A stretch of 64,000 nucleotides of DNA from Batkoa obscura (GCA_030770535.1 JASVEC010000003.1:1550001-1614000), one strand, 5' to 3'; counted from the first letter of the stretch, positions 22,429 through 34,153 are shown. Program-made: numbers and translations. Notes: a model not told the origin generated them from the sequence alone.

Positions 22429-23059
22429 GCCTTTTCTTAAAAAGTTTATATCTTTGAAAATTTCTTTATATTTAATGCCTTCGGCATTATATTATTTCAA
22501 TAAAAGACAAAGGATTTTGGGGAACAGAGTTCGGGATGAATTTAAAAAGGGATAGTTTCTTGGAGAACGGAAAGAATCCGGAGGTATATGACAAACAAAG
22601 ACATAATGATCCCGCTTCTATAATAAACGGCGATTTTTATGGAACTCGCCTTTTGAACTTGAGATGCAATGTGGATGTTTTATAAATAAACAGGCAGTAT
22701 TAGGGGTTTGCAAGGATATATTTGTAGAAGAGGTTTTCTCTAGAAAGTGTGTATTCAAAGTGGGCTATTATGAGCATTAATATCACTGAACCAATAAGAA
22801 TAAAAGTATAGTAGGAGAGATTGACACCTTTAAATTTAACGCCAACTTCACTTATATAATATACCTTTATAAAGTATTATTTATTCTAGTTTTAAGATGT
22901 GGTGATAGACAAAAGGAGTCTACGTTAGTCACTTTTCATTTTTGTACTGGTATTTAAATAAATTATAAGGTAAAAAACAAAAAAATATCTAATTTAGACT
23001 CGCCTTTATCCATCACTATAAAACTTAAATAAGCTGCTAAATTCAATTGTTTAACTTGT

Positions 23060-23163
23060 TATGGGGATGTATTTTTTTGTTTAAGAATTTTACTAACAAT
23101 TTTTCTGCTCAAATAGTGCTTAAAAATGGAAAAAGTAATGAAGCCAAAAAAACACCCCCTTAT
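23060..23163 (-). mobile_element. MITE family A, copy 9
   Basis: Flanked by TTAT on both sides (TTAT-GGGGATG ... CACCCCC-TTAT). This is good evidence for a 4-bp target duplication, because it differs from the common ATAT flank. Confidence 0.88.
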
Positions 23164-23708
23164 TATAGAAATGTACTTCCTAATCATATAAATTAAGAGC
23201 AATTTAATAAATTAAATATTGAAAAAATACCTTTAGTAAATCTTATATTGAAAAATAAAAGACATCTTGATTAAATTAAGAATACCTTTAAATTAAATAA
23301 TTTTAAATATTTTATATTACTCTGATTTTAATTTATTTTCGTTTTTTTATTCTGAGTGATGATAAGTAATTTCTTGGACTCCTTTGTTTTTTATTGAAAT
23401 AATTCAAGTATTTATCCAAATTATTAGCATGTTCTTTTGAGAATAACTGAGGTAAGTTTTTTATAAACCATAGTATAAAAAAATTGTGTAAATTTAACTA
23501 ATCACTAAAGTTATATAAACGTAATAATAGAACATAAAGTACGGTTCAATGGTAAGAAATAGGAATCAAGGAAAATACAAGGTACAAAGAATTAAGGTGA
23601 TATAAAATAGTATAAAATCAAGCAATAAGTAAATTATAAGTTAAAAAAATAATAACAATAGCTCTAACATTCATTATACCTACAACTCTGATACTCTGAT
23701 ACTATTTC
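23164..23708. other. Upstream region of the second P450
   Basis: AT-rich. From 23643 it aligns with the anchor-encoding start of the 9347 P450 but without its ATG, as described under that gene. No other feature. Confidence 0.5.
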
Positions 23709-25151
23709 TTGTCTTTAAAGAAACCTAGTAACCTCACACATTTACCTTCTAATGATCTAGTGCATTCATTAAAAGCCAATTTTTTTTCAGCACCAAGAGA
23801 CACTAAAATTGAACTATTCAATGGCAAGCTACTAAGGAAACATAAAGTTCAAGTTCAACCTGATGGCTTAACCTGGGTAGTCTTGGTTTCATGCCCAAAA
23901 GCAGCAAAGATGATCATTAATGATACGGTTAACTTTCCCAAAGAATTACTCACCGAAATATCTCCTAATACTTTAGTTGCTAAATATATGGGTATCAATC
24001 TAGTGTTTTCAAATCATGAAGTGTGGAGGCGTCATCGTAAAGTATTAAACCCACCATTCAAAAAGCAATTTTCTACTCATATATTTACTAATACTATTAA
24101 AGAGTTTTTTAAAGTAATTGAAAAGTTGGATGGTAATGATATTGATGTTCATAAATATATGCTAAGAATCACCATGGACACTTTAGGCAAAGGCATAATG
24201 GGTGTAGATTTTAATACAATTGAAAATAATAATGTGGAGTTTGTCAATGCTTATAATTTTATCCAAGCTAATTATCTTAAATTTTTTTACTTCTTTTTCC
24301 CCTTTTTTGATAACTCTTGGAATCCGTTTCGTAAACCAGTTTATGATCAGCTAAATCTTATCGAGAATTATTTTAACACAATTTTAAAAGAAAATAAATT
24401 TAACCTGGCTAATAATGAAAATAAAAGTGAAGCTGATGAAGATATCTTGACTTTGATGGTAAAGGCGAGTATAGAGGGTGATACTCAATTCACTGATAAG
24501 GAAATTCGCGATAATATTATGATTTTTTTATTAGCTGGTACTGATACTACTGCATTTGCTTTATCTACAGCATTACATTTTTCGGCTCAAAATCCAGATA
24601 TCCAAGAAAAAGCACGTAAAGAAGTATTGAAAGTAATGGGCATAAAAGAATACAATAACAAGGATATATCTGATATTATCATCCCAACTATTGAGCAAAC
24701 CAAAGGGATGCATTATCTTTATGCTATCATAAAGGAAACAATGAGAATGTATCCATCAGTCAATAGATTACCATCTCGAGTCAATGAAAAGGAGTTCGAA
24801 GTAAATGGATTTATCGTTCCTCCCAATCAGTCTATTAATATTGATATTTACTCACTTCATCGTGACCCAGATAATTGGAAAGATCCTAATACTTTCAATC
24901 CAGAGAGGTTTATGAATGACAATAAAACTGACCCTTATCTTTGGTTGCCATTTGGTGGTGGAACTCGATCATGTATTGGAATGAATTTTTCAATCTTACA
25001 ACAGAAGTTGGTACTATCTCTTATACTTTCTAGATATTATGTATCTTATGATAAAAATTTGCCTCAGTATAAAGGGGCTCCTTTAAGCCTTTCTGATAAT
25101 TTCTTATTCCTACCAAAAGACTATAAATTAAACTTCCAACTTTTAGTATAG
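23709..25151 (+). CDS. Cytochrome P450, intact body but start codon lost (probable recent pseudogene)
   Basis: 480 open codons covering nearly a whole P450: I-helix AGTDTT, K-helix KETMR, NPERF and the haem loop FGGGTRSCIG are all intact. The part matching the paralogue's membrane anchor is present upstream in frame (TIALTFIIPTTLIL, then TGA, then YYFLSLKKPSNL). The base triplet aligned to the paralogue's ATG reads AAA. So the start codon is missing and an in-frame TGA (23697-23699) cuts the anchor. No ATG is available before the hinge, and no 5' exon with good splice sites was found. Either the gene was silenced recently or it has an unseen upstream exon. As a working enzyme it would be an ER monooxygenase of unknown substrate. 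Confidence 0.8.
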   Translation: MSLKKPSNLTHLPSNDLVHSLKANFFSAPRDTKIELFNGKLLRKHKVQVQPDGLTWVVLVSCPKAAKMIINDTVNFPKELLTEISPNTLVAKYMGINLVFSNHEVWRRHRKVLNPPFKKQFSTHIFTNTIKEFFKVIEKLDGNDIDVHKYMLRITMDTLGKGIMGVDFNTIENNNVEFVNAYNFIQANYLKFFYFFFPFFDNSWNPFRKPVYDQLNLIENYFNTILKENKFNLANNENKSEADEDILTLMVKASIEGDTQFTDKEIRDNIMIFLLAGTDTTAFALSTALHFSAQNPDIQEKARKEVLKVMGIKEYNNKDISDIIIPTIEQTKGMHYLYAIIKETMRMYPSVNRLPSRVNEKEFEVNGFIVPPNQSINIDIYSLHRDPDNWKDPNTFNPERFMNDNKTDPYLWLPFGGGTRSCIGMNFSILQQKLVLSLILSRYYVSYDKNLPQYKGAPLSLSDNFLFLPKDYKLNFQLLV

Positions 25152-26739
25152 TTCAGTATAATTTGTGAATATCATTAAATTCTAAGATTGAAGTTTTTTT
25201 TAACTGTACTTAAATGATACTATTGCTATTTACATTAAATCAAAATTTTATTCTTACTATTTATTAATAACTGTGATTATGTTTTTATATCCAAAGAATG
25301 CTTAACTCCTCATCAATTTAAGTGCTCCCAAACTTGTAATTATCTTTTGAAGAGTGCATTTAATATTTATCAAGCTAGTATAATAAAGTATACATAATTT
25401 CATTATCTATATCCTTTGTTATATGGGTTTATCTATTTTTTAAAGATTTAAAAATATTCAAATATTCAGAAAACGCTTCTGCATTCACATACCACTATAA
25501 ATCAATACAACAGCAAAATTTATCTAATATCTAATCCTAAATGCAGGGGTCATAAAGCAAATGAAATATTAAGCTTGATGCGAGTTTTACTATTAAGTAA
25601 CAGACCTCATACTCTGCAACTTTAGTAGATTTTTCATAAGATCAGACTGAAGATATTGTTACAAAAACTTTACATCCCCATATAACAATGAAGTAAAATA
25701 GATTTCAATAAGTAAAAATTGATATTATAATAACAAAAAACATGAATAAATATCTAAAGTAATAGTTAATCTTCTTATATAATAAACTATATTTAAATTA
25801 ACAGTAAAAGCTAGTATCAGTTTAGTAACAGTTTCAAATTGCTTAAATCATCAGTTATAACATGTTTAAATGTATTCTCATGATCTTTGATAGTGAAGGA
25901 GGATAGTAAATCAAAAAGTTACAAGCACTGTGACCAAAGAAGTTATAGGCACATTCACTAATTATGTAATTATAACTTGGCTAATGCTGAATTAAAGTAG
26001 TCAAAACAGAGTCTAATTCATGTCTACATGACATTTTATAAAACAATAGTATTCTTTTTGGACAAATAGTCGACAATGTACATTTGAATCTATCAACGAC
26101 CCTTTTCTCCTTTTTATGAAAACTACAAAGTCATAAGAGTCTAATAAACCCACTTCTTCGACAGAGTAAGAATAAATATTGAATAGTATCATAGTTTATA
26201 ACTAAAATATCAACAAAGTGGTAATAGTAAAAAATTAACGAAAGTCTAATCAGACAAACTAGAAATTAATCCATAGAAGGTTTTTAAATAGCTATTTTTA
26301 TTTTATAAGATATTGGTAAGGATATGGAGTTGCATTACTAAATTCTTTTATGATAAATTTAAGTTTTGTTTTGAGCCAATAATTTCCAAACAAAATAAAT
26401 TTTCATTAAATTATTTAAAAATAAGAACTTACAGATACAACCACTAACTTTTACTTTTTTTAGAAAAAGTAGAGCCTATTTATAGTTCAAGCTAATATTA
26501 GCTTTTTGTAATATAATATCAAATTCATACCGTTTGGTATTATTTATGTATAATTTACATCGAAAAAATGATAAACAACCGGCACAAAATACATTATCAC
26601 TCTATTCTCAATAACCCGCATTTTAAAATAAACCCTATCACCATAAACCAATGAAATCAAAGCTTACTTTTAAAAACGTAGTAATTAAATTAAAAATAAT
26701 TCAAAAAGTTAGACCAAATATTTTATCAAAAAGAAAGAA
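25152..26739. other. Intergenic region
   Basis: No gene seen. At 25658-25683 the sequence ACAAAAACTTTACATCCCCA followed by TAT resembles the right end of MITE family A, but nothing upstream matches. It may be a truncated remnant or chance. Confidence 0.4.
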
Positions 26740-27815
26740 ATGAGTGACAACACCGCTAATGTTAAAGAGGAATTAAAGCAAACCCATGAAGAGTCAAGTT
26801 TGGGTAAGGGCATATATATCGCAAAAGCATATAAAGTTAATTCATTTATTATTTTTATACAAAGTTAAAGAAGAATCCGAAAAAAAGCAAGTAATTTTCT
26901 ATTTTCAAATCTATTAGTTTTGTTATTAAGTTAGCTCACTTTTTAAAGGACGGAACTGAAGTTTTAAACCAAGAGGTAATATATTATTTGATTTTAGTCA
27001 AGAAGTTTATATAACTTTTTAAATAAAGGTAGCAAAGAAAGCGGAAGAAAAAGCATTAGGTGAAAAAGAAGAGTTAAAAATTGAGGATAAGGTTGAAGGA
27101 AAAGAGGGTTTAAAGGCTGATGATAAGGTAGAAAAAAAGAAAGATTTAGAAAAAGAAGAAGAAAAAGAAGAAGAAAAAGAAGAAGAAAAAGAAGAAGAAA
27201 AAGAAGAAGAAAAAGAAACTTTAAAAGAAGAAAAAGAACCTGAAGAAAAGGCTGAAGTAAAAGAAAGTTTAAAACCAGAAGAAAGGAAAGCGTCAACAAG
27301 TTTAGAAGATGATTTTGAAGCTTTAGGGTTAACTGAAAAAGAAGCATTAGAATTATTAAAAGAAGAGAATGAAGCTAAAAACAATAATAGAAAAGAAGTC
27401 AAAATTCAATTATATGGTTCTTCAGTATCAGGGAATATGAAGGTAAGTTTCTTTTTTAATAATGCCATTTAATAATAATTAATAATGAATTATTTGTATT
27501 TTCGAAATTAGATCAAAAAAGCGCAGAATAAAATGATCGATACTTTAGATAGGTTTAAAATCCCTTATGAATTTATGGACTTAGCAGCGGATGATGAAGC
27601 TAAATTATATATTCGTCGTAAAAATCCAAGCTCTACTAACATTCCGCAACTTTATATTAATGGGGAATTTAAAATGGTAAAATGTTTTTTCAATTATTTG
27701 ATTTTTAGGTGATTTAGTATTGATGATTTTAATTTTATAGGAATTTGAAGAATTTGAAGAATTATTAGAATATGATGAACTATTTGATGTACTTGGTGTT
27801 GAGCCTAATTTTTAA
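26740..27815 (+). CDS. SH3BGR-like thioredoxin-fold protein with long Glu/Lys-rich N-terminus
   Basis: The 3' exons are clear and in frame: 27029-27442, 27512-27676 and 27741-27815. They encode a Lys/Glu-rich region with six Glu-Glu-Glu-Lys units, then a domain beginning VKIQLYGSSVSGNMK and continuing ...FKIPYEFMDLAADD, IPQLYINGEF and EEFEELLEYDEL. This is the SH3BGR/glutaredoxin-like fold without the redox CxxC, so it is more likely a binding than an oxidoreductase protein. The 5' part is tentative: ATG 26740 (MSDNTANVKEELKQ), a donor at 26804, possible micro-exons 26865-26889 and 26949-26975. I could not make the first two exons join the third in frame, so the true N-terminal structure is unresolved. 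Function unknown. Confidence 0.75.
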
Positions 27816-27941
27816 GATGTATCCATCTCTTTTATCTCTTATTTGAAAGTTTTTTTATTTTAAATAAATTGACTTAAATTTCTATTTTATTCTTAATCAT
27901 TTTTGATTTTCGTCATAAATTTAATTTTTTTTAAAACAATA

Positions 27942-29532
27942 ATGAAATTCAACTCAATATTGCATCAACAGATAACAAATAACATAAGACCATCCCAACG
28001 ACGAGTAGTAGTGACAGGCATGGGAATAGTGAGTCCTTTAGGAGTTGGAAAAAGTAGCTTTAAAAACCTAATCAACTCAGAAAGTGGGATAAGTTCTTAT
28101 ACTCCAGAATATGATTTCCCTTCTAAAGTAGCTGCAAGGGTACCAACTTCTGAATATAATCCCTACAATTATGAACCTTTTATACCATTAGATTATATGA
28201 CTAAAGGGGTAAATTCATTATTGGTTTATTAAATCGGATGAGATTTTGATGAATTTTGTTTTTTTAATAAAATAGGATTTAAGATCCATGCCTTTGTTTA
28301 TACAATATGCTATAGCTACTGCTACAATGGCATTAAAAGATGCAGGATTAGATCATTTAACTGAAGATCAAAAAGAAAGGATGGTAAGTTTACTTTATCT
28401 CATTATAATTAAACAAGTAAATAAATAATAATTCTCAAAAAAACAGGGTGTTTGTTTTGGTTCTGGAATCGGTAGTTTATTAGATACTGGAAATGTATGG
28501 GACAATTTAAAGCAAAATGTAAATTATATAAATTAATTATAAATAATAATAGTTTATAATATATTAGAAATATAGCAAAATTACCCCATTTTATGTCCCA
28601 AGAATATTAACCAATATGGCTGCTGGTCATATATCAATCCGGTTTGGTTTACAAGTAATTATAAAAGAGAAATTCAAAATCACCATTCATGAAAATATTA
28701 ATAGGGACCAAACCATAGTGTATCTACTGCATGTACTACAGGAGCACATTCTTTAGGTGATGCATTTCGCTTTATACAATATGGGGATGCAGATATCATG
28801 GTAGCAGGTGGTACTGAAGCTAGTATTCATGAATTATCATTGGCTGGATTTTCAAGGTAAATCATCATTCACCCCAAATATTTATTTTAAAATAGTAATT
28901 TCCCTTTTCTCTCTTTCCTTCTCATTTAGAGCCAAATCTTTATCGACAAAATACAACACATCCCCAAAAGAATCCAGTCGCCCCTTTGACAGTAATCGAG
29001 ATGGATTTGTCATAGGTGAAGGTGCTGGTGCTGTTATATTAGAAGAATTAACCCATGCAAAAGCAAGAGGTGCTACTATTTATGCTGAATTAAAAGGGTA
29101 TGGATTATCAGGGGATGCCTATCATATGACAGCACCTCATGAATCGGGTAGGGGTGCTATTAAAGCAATGAAAAGAGCTTTGGAAACGGGGGGTGTTGAA
29201 GCAGCACAAGTAGATTATATTAATGCTCACGCGACATCAACGGAGAAAGGTAAGTGTTTTTTTTTATAGAGTTAAAGTGAGTAGAAGAGCTGTGATTAAT
29301 TTATTTTTTGTTTAGGTGATGCTATTGAAAATTTTGCTATTAAACAAGTGTTTCAAAATAGCTTGAATAAATTGGCTGTTTCTTCTAACAAAGGAGCTAT
29401 TGGTCATTTATTAGGTGCGGCTGGAGCAGTGGAAGCTATATTTACTATATTATCGATTTATGAAGTAAGTTTATTTGTGTTTTATTTATTTTGTGTTTCT
29501 ATTGTTTATTTTTTAAATAATTATATGTATAT

Positions 29533-29563
<31 letters not shown>

Positions 29564-29749
29564 TTATAGAGTATATTACCACCAACATTAAATTTACATA
29601 ATCCAGGAGAACCAAAGGAGGATTTTAACTTAAATTATGTACCTTTAATAGCACAAAAAAATGCGAATTTAAAAATAGCATTAAGTAATTCTTTTGGTTT
29701 CGGTGGTACTAATGCTTCGTTGTGTTTTTCAAAATTTGAACAATATTAA
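27942..29749 (+). CDS. CEM1: Mitochondrial 3-oxoacyl-ACP synthase (KAS II type), eight exons, 444 aa
   Basis: Exons 27942-28208, 28276-28383, 28447-28518, 28568-28654, 28705-28856, 28930-29249, 29316-29464 and 29570-29749 join without a break. The enzyme condenses malonyl-ACP with a growing acyl-ACP in fatty-acid synthesis. The stand-alone type with a short basic N-terminus ([21 protein letters not shown]) is the mitochondrial form that supplies lipoate precursors. The Cys-His-His triad is complete: [11 protein letters not shown] (Cys), INAHATST (His) and [13 protein letters not shown] (His). [13 protein letters not shown] starts the first thiolase-fold half, and the glycine-rich end [11 protein letters not shown] is typical. 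The start at 27942 is chosen as the first ATG in frame. It is tail to tail with the next gene, 100 bp apart. The symbol follows the yeast mitochondrial enzyme. Confidence 0.95.
29530..29566 (+). repeat. (TTTA)n microsatellite in a KAS intron
   Basis: About nine TTTA units end just before the last 3' splice site (TTATAG) of the KAS gene. Length change here could affect splicing of the final exon. Confidence 0.85.
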
Positions 29750-29849
29750 AATAAAATAATCTTAGAGTTTAAATAGAATATTATTGTTATATAATAATGT
29801 ATAATAGGATAGAATAGAATCTATTTAAATTAAGTATTAATTATATTAA

Positions 29850-31405
29850 TTATATTAATTTATTGATTTCATTAATAAACATCCTCCATTTTTCAATTAC
29901 TTTCATTATTAAATTATATCCAGGATATTCAATATCGTCTTTTAATTGATAAAAATCATATCGACATGTTACATCTTGTTTACTACAATGAAACCAATAT
30001 AAATGACTTGAATTACATCCTAAACATATTTCCTATTTAAAATATTATTAATATTGATTTATTATTATTATTGTAATATAAATATTATATTATACAATAC
30101 TTACCCTTGGTTCAACAATATTATCTATATAAGTAGCTAATTCCAATTGAACTAAACTTAATAATAATTTTTTTCTAATACACTTAATTTTAACTAATTC
30201 ATTTAATTGAATTGGTTGATTTTGATTATTTGTGTTTATTAATTTTTTAATTATTGGACATAGTATTAAATTAAATGCATTTTCATTATTTATATTTAAT
30301 TGATCTCCTAATAAAAAATATTGTTCATATTTACTAATTAATAATTAATTAATATAACAATTATATTATTATATGATTATTGTTAGTATTACCTATGATA
30401 TTCTGATGCATAAATAAATAAATCTCCATTATCTTTTTTTGAAAAATCAAATGTTCGAATAAATTGACGTATTTTTTTACTAGATGATTTAGATAAAAAT
30501 AACATTTGATTTTCTAATTTCTTTTCTATCAATGTACCAAGTCGATTACTTTTCTCCTTCGTATTATTTAAATTAAACATATTCTTTCTATATTGGAGTT
30601 CATTATCTGAACCAAATAAATCTAATGTAATATTAATATTTTAAACAAAATAAAATTGAACCTTTATATTTACCTTCTGTTTTTTTGCTACTTTTATCAC
30701 TTTTATTTGAACCATCATCGCTAATACTATTATTTAATTATTATCAAATACAAAAACGAATTAATCTTACCTATCTTTTCTCACACTAATCTCTTTCTCA
30801 TTAAATATCAAATTATTTTCATCTAGTTCCAAATCATCTTCGTCAACTTCCAAATTATTTGGTATCTCAGGACGATACCAATCTTTATTTTCTTCCTTAA
30901 TTCTTTTGAAATATCAAATTAAAATCCCATTTTTTATATATTCATTATTCTCTCTTACTTCAATTTTCTTAAATGATTTTCAATTGTATTGACTAATTTA
31001 TTACTATTATCTTCATTAAGTGGTTGTTTATACTGATTACTATGAATAAATTTAAATTATAGTTCCAAAATAGATATAGCCTAAACTTACAGTTCATCAT
31101 ATGGATGATTTTCCTGATTCCTAAAACCAATATTAAACATCATCATCCAGAATAAAATAAATTTAATCTTACATTGTTATCAACTTATTCTTTCCCTCCT
31201 CTCCCTCCTTTCCCTCCTTCTCCTCCTTCTCCTCTTTCCTCTCCTCATGTAAATAACATTTCCATCTCTTCGGTAGATAAGGTACTTTATCAATTTCAAT
31301 CACCATTTTAACCTCACATTCTTTATCATCACAGAATTTAATTAAAGTATCTTGTTTTTTTTTTAATCTTAAAAAGATTGTATTCTCATCTATGGTATCC
31401 TCCAT
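29850..31405 (-). CDS. Unrecognised eight-exon protein, 389 aa
   Basis: Reading down the minus strand, exons 31405-31173, 31120-31091, 31039-30959, 30902-30771, 30726-30674, 30621-30393, 30333-30105 and 30032-29850 join in frame through GT-AG introns of 44-72 bases. That consistency is strong evidence for a real gene. The N-terminal 60 residues contain CDDKECE, PYLPKRWKCYLHEE and then a Glu/Lys run. The middle is acidic (VDEDDLELDENN). The C-terminal half looks folded and ends with CLGCNSSHLYWFHCSK...TCRYDFY, a Cys/His-rich segment that may bind zinc. No signal peptide or membrane helix. I do not recognise the family. Nuclear localisation is plausible from composition only. Confidence 0.75.
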
Positions 31406-32602
31406 TATTTCTGGGTCGTAGAGTTAATTTGTTCTTTGCCTCAATGAATAAAGTTGAAGTAATAAAATCAGATTTTAGTTTATTAAATCCTTAGCGTGAA
31501 TATTTAAAAATGCATTTAATGATTAAAAATTCCAATTTTATTGGTTAATTTCTATAATATAGAAATGTAGGTGATAAATGTTATGTTTTCATTACTACTA
31601 TTAGATTTGAAAGAATTTGAATATACAATAATATTATTAAGTTTATAATAAAAACTTTTAAACTTTATTTTATTTTATTTTATTAGTACAATAATAGTAT
31701 GCTTGGATTTCTATTTAAAGCTAATTTATATATTTGTAAAATTGATAATATTTATAAGGAAGTGCCATAATGTAAACCTTCTAATCATGTATCCTGCAAA
31801 AATTTAACTATTAAGTGTATTATTTAAACAGTAATTAATTTATGAGAATGTAAGTAAAAAAGCTAATATGAGAAGTTGAGTTATATATAGATTTAATTTA
31901 CAGGGATAAAGACCCAACCTTTATAAGTTTATTAAAGCATTAAATTTTAAGTTAAAATATAAGACTTTTTTACTAATAAACTTGGCATTCCTGCTTTTAA
32001 AAACTTAAAACATATAGGGTGTATTTTTTTAAGAATTTTACTAGCAATTTTTCCACTCAAACAGCACTTGAAAAATAGAAAAAGTAATGAAATAAATAAA
32101 AAACACTCCCCTCATATTGATTTACTTTATTAAAAATCTATCTATTTTGATAAATTCTAATAGTTCAACTATTTTTATTATCATAAGATTATCTATCATT
32201 TGAATCATTTTAATAATTGAGATAAATAGAAAGATTAATTAGTTCTATTTTATATTTTAATTTTACCGTTTTTCAATCAACTAGACTATTAATCTTTTTC
32301 AAATAATAAATACTTAAACAATAATTTATTAACAATATAAGATGAAAATGATAGAAATAAAACGGATAAATAATAATAATATATCTGACTTAATATATTT
32401 TAATGCAAAATACTATTTTATTTAATTAGAAATAATAAGAATAATAGAACTAATATCAAATTAATATCAATTTCATCAATAATTAGTAATTCTCTAGTAA
32501 TAGCTTAAACTCAATTTACTACAAAGAATATAAATACAAATTGAATTGTCATCTTTATTTTTATTTTTTAAAACTCAATAAAATTTAAAACAACTCTTTC
32601 TT
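31406..32602. other. Intergenic region between divergent genes
   Basis: Should hold promoters for both flanking genes, which are divergently transcribed. It contains one MITE copy (32012-32117). Nothing else seen. Confidence 0.5.
32012..32117 (-). mobile_element. MITE family A, copy 10
   Basis: CATAT at the left edge and CATAT at the right edge, with a shortened T run and the core in the form TTTTTCCACTCAAACAGCAC. A moderately diverged copy. Confidence 0.8.
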
Positions 32603-34153
32603 ATGAATCTTATGTTCAATTTAATCAAACTAAACACTACCTTAGTTAAAGATAAAACTCATTTAATATCAGTTTCTATTAAAGAAGGTAATTTATATCC
32701 TTTACAACCTAATGATATATTAGAATTAAATCAACTCAATATCAATTCAATATCAACTATACCAAATCAACTAATATTAAACTGTAGTTTAACTTCATCA
32801 ATAAGTAGAGTATTAATCTTAATTATTAAAAGTAAAAGAATTAAATTAAGAGAATTGACATTAAATAAAGTAAATATCAATTTCGAGTTTATTAAAGAAT
32901 TATTTACTGTTATTGGAAGGTCTAAATATCTGAAGAAGTTGACATTAACGCATTGTAGATTGAATGAGAAACTAATGAAAGTATTTTTGACAGCTATAGA
33001 TAAAAATGAGAGTATAAAATTAAATACATTAATATTTAAAAAATGTGAGTTTAGTTATAAAGCATGTAAAGTGTTCTCAAAATGTTATCCTAAGAATATG
33101 AATTTCCAGTTAAATTATTTTAGTTTAATAGAATGTTCATTTGATACTAATGGCTTTCAATTGATCTCCGAGTTATTCAAATTCAATACATCAATTGTAG
33201 AACTGGACTTATCTTATTGTCTAATTGGCTTAGAAGGTATTAGAGTATTAATAAATTCAATAGAAAACAACGTCACCCTTACTAGCTTAAACTTAGAAGG
33301 CAATAAAATAGATATACAAAGTTGTTTATTACTTGTAATTTATTTACAAAATAAGAATAATCAGTTGGAAAATTTGAATTTAAATGATAATTTATTAAAT
33401 GACATAGGAGTCAGAGTGTTGTTTAATAGTTTACATAACAATAATAAATTAAAATTTTTAACATTGAAAAATAATGGGATAACAAATGCAGCTTGTGAGG
33501 AATTGAAATTAATGCTATCTATTAATACCAGGTTATTAAGTCTGGATTTATCATTTAATTCGATAGGTGTTGAAGGTGGGAAGTTAATTTCTGAAGGTTT
33601 AAAACAAAATGTTCGTTTACAACAATTAATAATTCATCATAATAATTTATCAAAATTAGGTGTTACTTATATATTAAGACAAAGTATCACACAGTCAATC
33701 CTTCAATCTATTGATTTAACTAATAACAAAGTCAATGAAAGTGATCTCTATTATGATTTAATACCTTATTTAAAACATAATTATCAACTAAAAACATTAA
33801 TTATTGAATATAACTTTCCTCATTGGGAAGAATTATATAACCAAATTCAATTTTATTTAACAAGAAATTTTATCTTTTATAATGAAAAAATTATGGCTGC
33901 AATTAATGTATTATTTGGTACGAGATTATTTTGTTATAAAGGCATAAAGAGAAGACAGTTTTCGAATGAAGTGTTAGAGTTCATTGCAATGGGATTTGAT
34001 AGGAATAATGTGTTAAGTAGGAAGGAAACAAAGAGAATTTTATTGTTTGGTAAGGATAATAAGAGTTTAAAATTAAGGTTGACAAAGTTGGAATATTTAA
34101 AATTAATCTTTGGTGATAATTTTTGTTTGTTTCCTGTAGATTATAATAATTAA
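32603..34153 (+). CDS. Leucine-rich-repeat (RNI-type) protein
   Basis: Intronless, 516 residues. From about residue 80 to 400 it is a run of 28-residue repeats with the ribonuclease-inhibitor pattern: LRELTLNKVNI, LKKLTLTHCRL, IVELDLSYCLIGLEGIRVL, LTSLNLEGNKI, LENLNLNDNLLNDIGVRVL, LKFLTLKNNGI, LLSLDLSFNSIGVEGGKLI, LQQLIIHHNNLSKLGVTYI and so on. Such NLRC3/RNI-like arrays form curved solenoids that bind other proteins. There is no NACHT or other catalytic domain, no signal peptide and no membrane helix. The last 100 residues are Lys/Arg-rich and not repetitive. Its partner and role are unknown. ATG 32603 is the first in frame. Confidence 0.85.
   Translation: MNLMFNLIKLNTTLVKDKTHLISVSIKEGNLYPLQPNDILELNQLNINSISTIPNQLILNCSLTSSISRVLILIIKSKRIKLRELTLNKVNINFEFIKELFTVIGRSKYLKKLTLTHCRLNEKLMKVFLTAIDKNESIKLNTLIFKKCEFSYKACKVFSKCYPKNMNFQLNYFSLIECSFDTNGFQLISELFKFNTSIVELDLSYCLIGLEGIRVLINSIENNVTLTSLNLEGNKIDIQSCLLLVIYLQNKNNQLENLNLNDNLLNDIGVRVLFNSLHNNNKLKFLTLKNNGITNAACEELKLMLSINTRLLSLDLSFNSIGVEGGKLISEGLKQNVRLQQLIIHHNNLSKLGVTYILRQSITQSILQSIDLTNNKVNESDLYYDLIPYLKHNYQLKTLIIEYNFPHWEELYNQIQFYLTRNFIFYNEKIMAAINVLFGTRLFCYKGIKRRQFSNEVLEFIAMGFDRNNVLSRKETKRILLFGKDNKSLKLRLTKLEYLKLIFGDNFCLFPVDYNN

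Larger units (their letters stand above)
19830..22560. pseudogene. Decayed coding island, family not recognised
   Basis: Several open stretches on the plus strand have protein-like composition and are less AT-biased than the flanks. Examples are 19830-20186 (with GTEIGIIFPPGSGLTRKHLY), 20414-20671 (acidic), 21592-21813, and a frame around 22035-22260 with LKDGLPRCNLDVLGYPKARG. All seem remnants of one or more longer coding regions, broken many times. No polymerase, integrase, capsid or transposase motif is visible, so I cannot say whether this was a mobile or virus-like element or a host gene family. MITE copies flank it at 19552 and 23060. Treated as a fossil of unknown family and probably old. 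Confidence 0.45.

Noticed and set aside
25658-25683. Possible MITE family A right end (ACATCCCCATAT).
   Set aside because: Only about 20 bases match, with no core or left end, so it is not counted as a copy.
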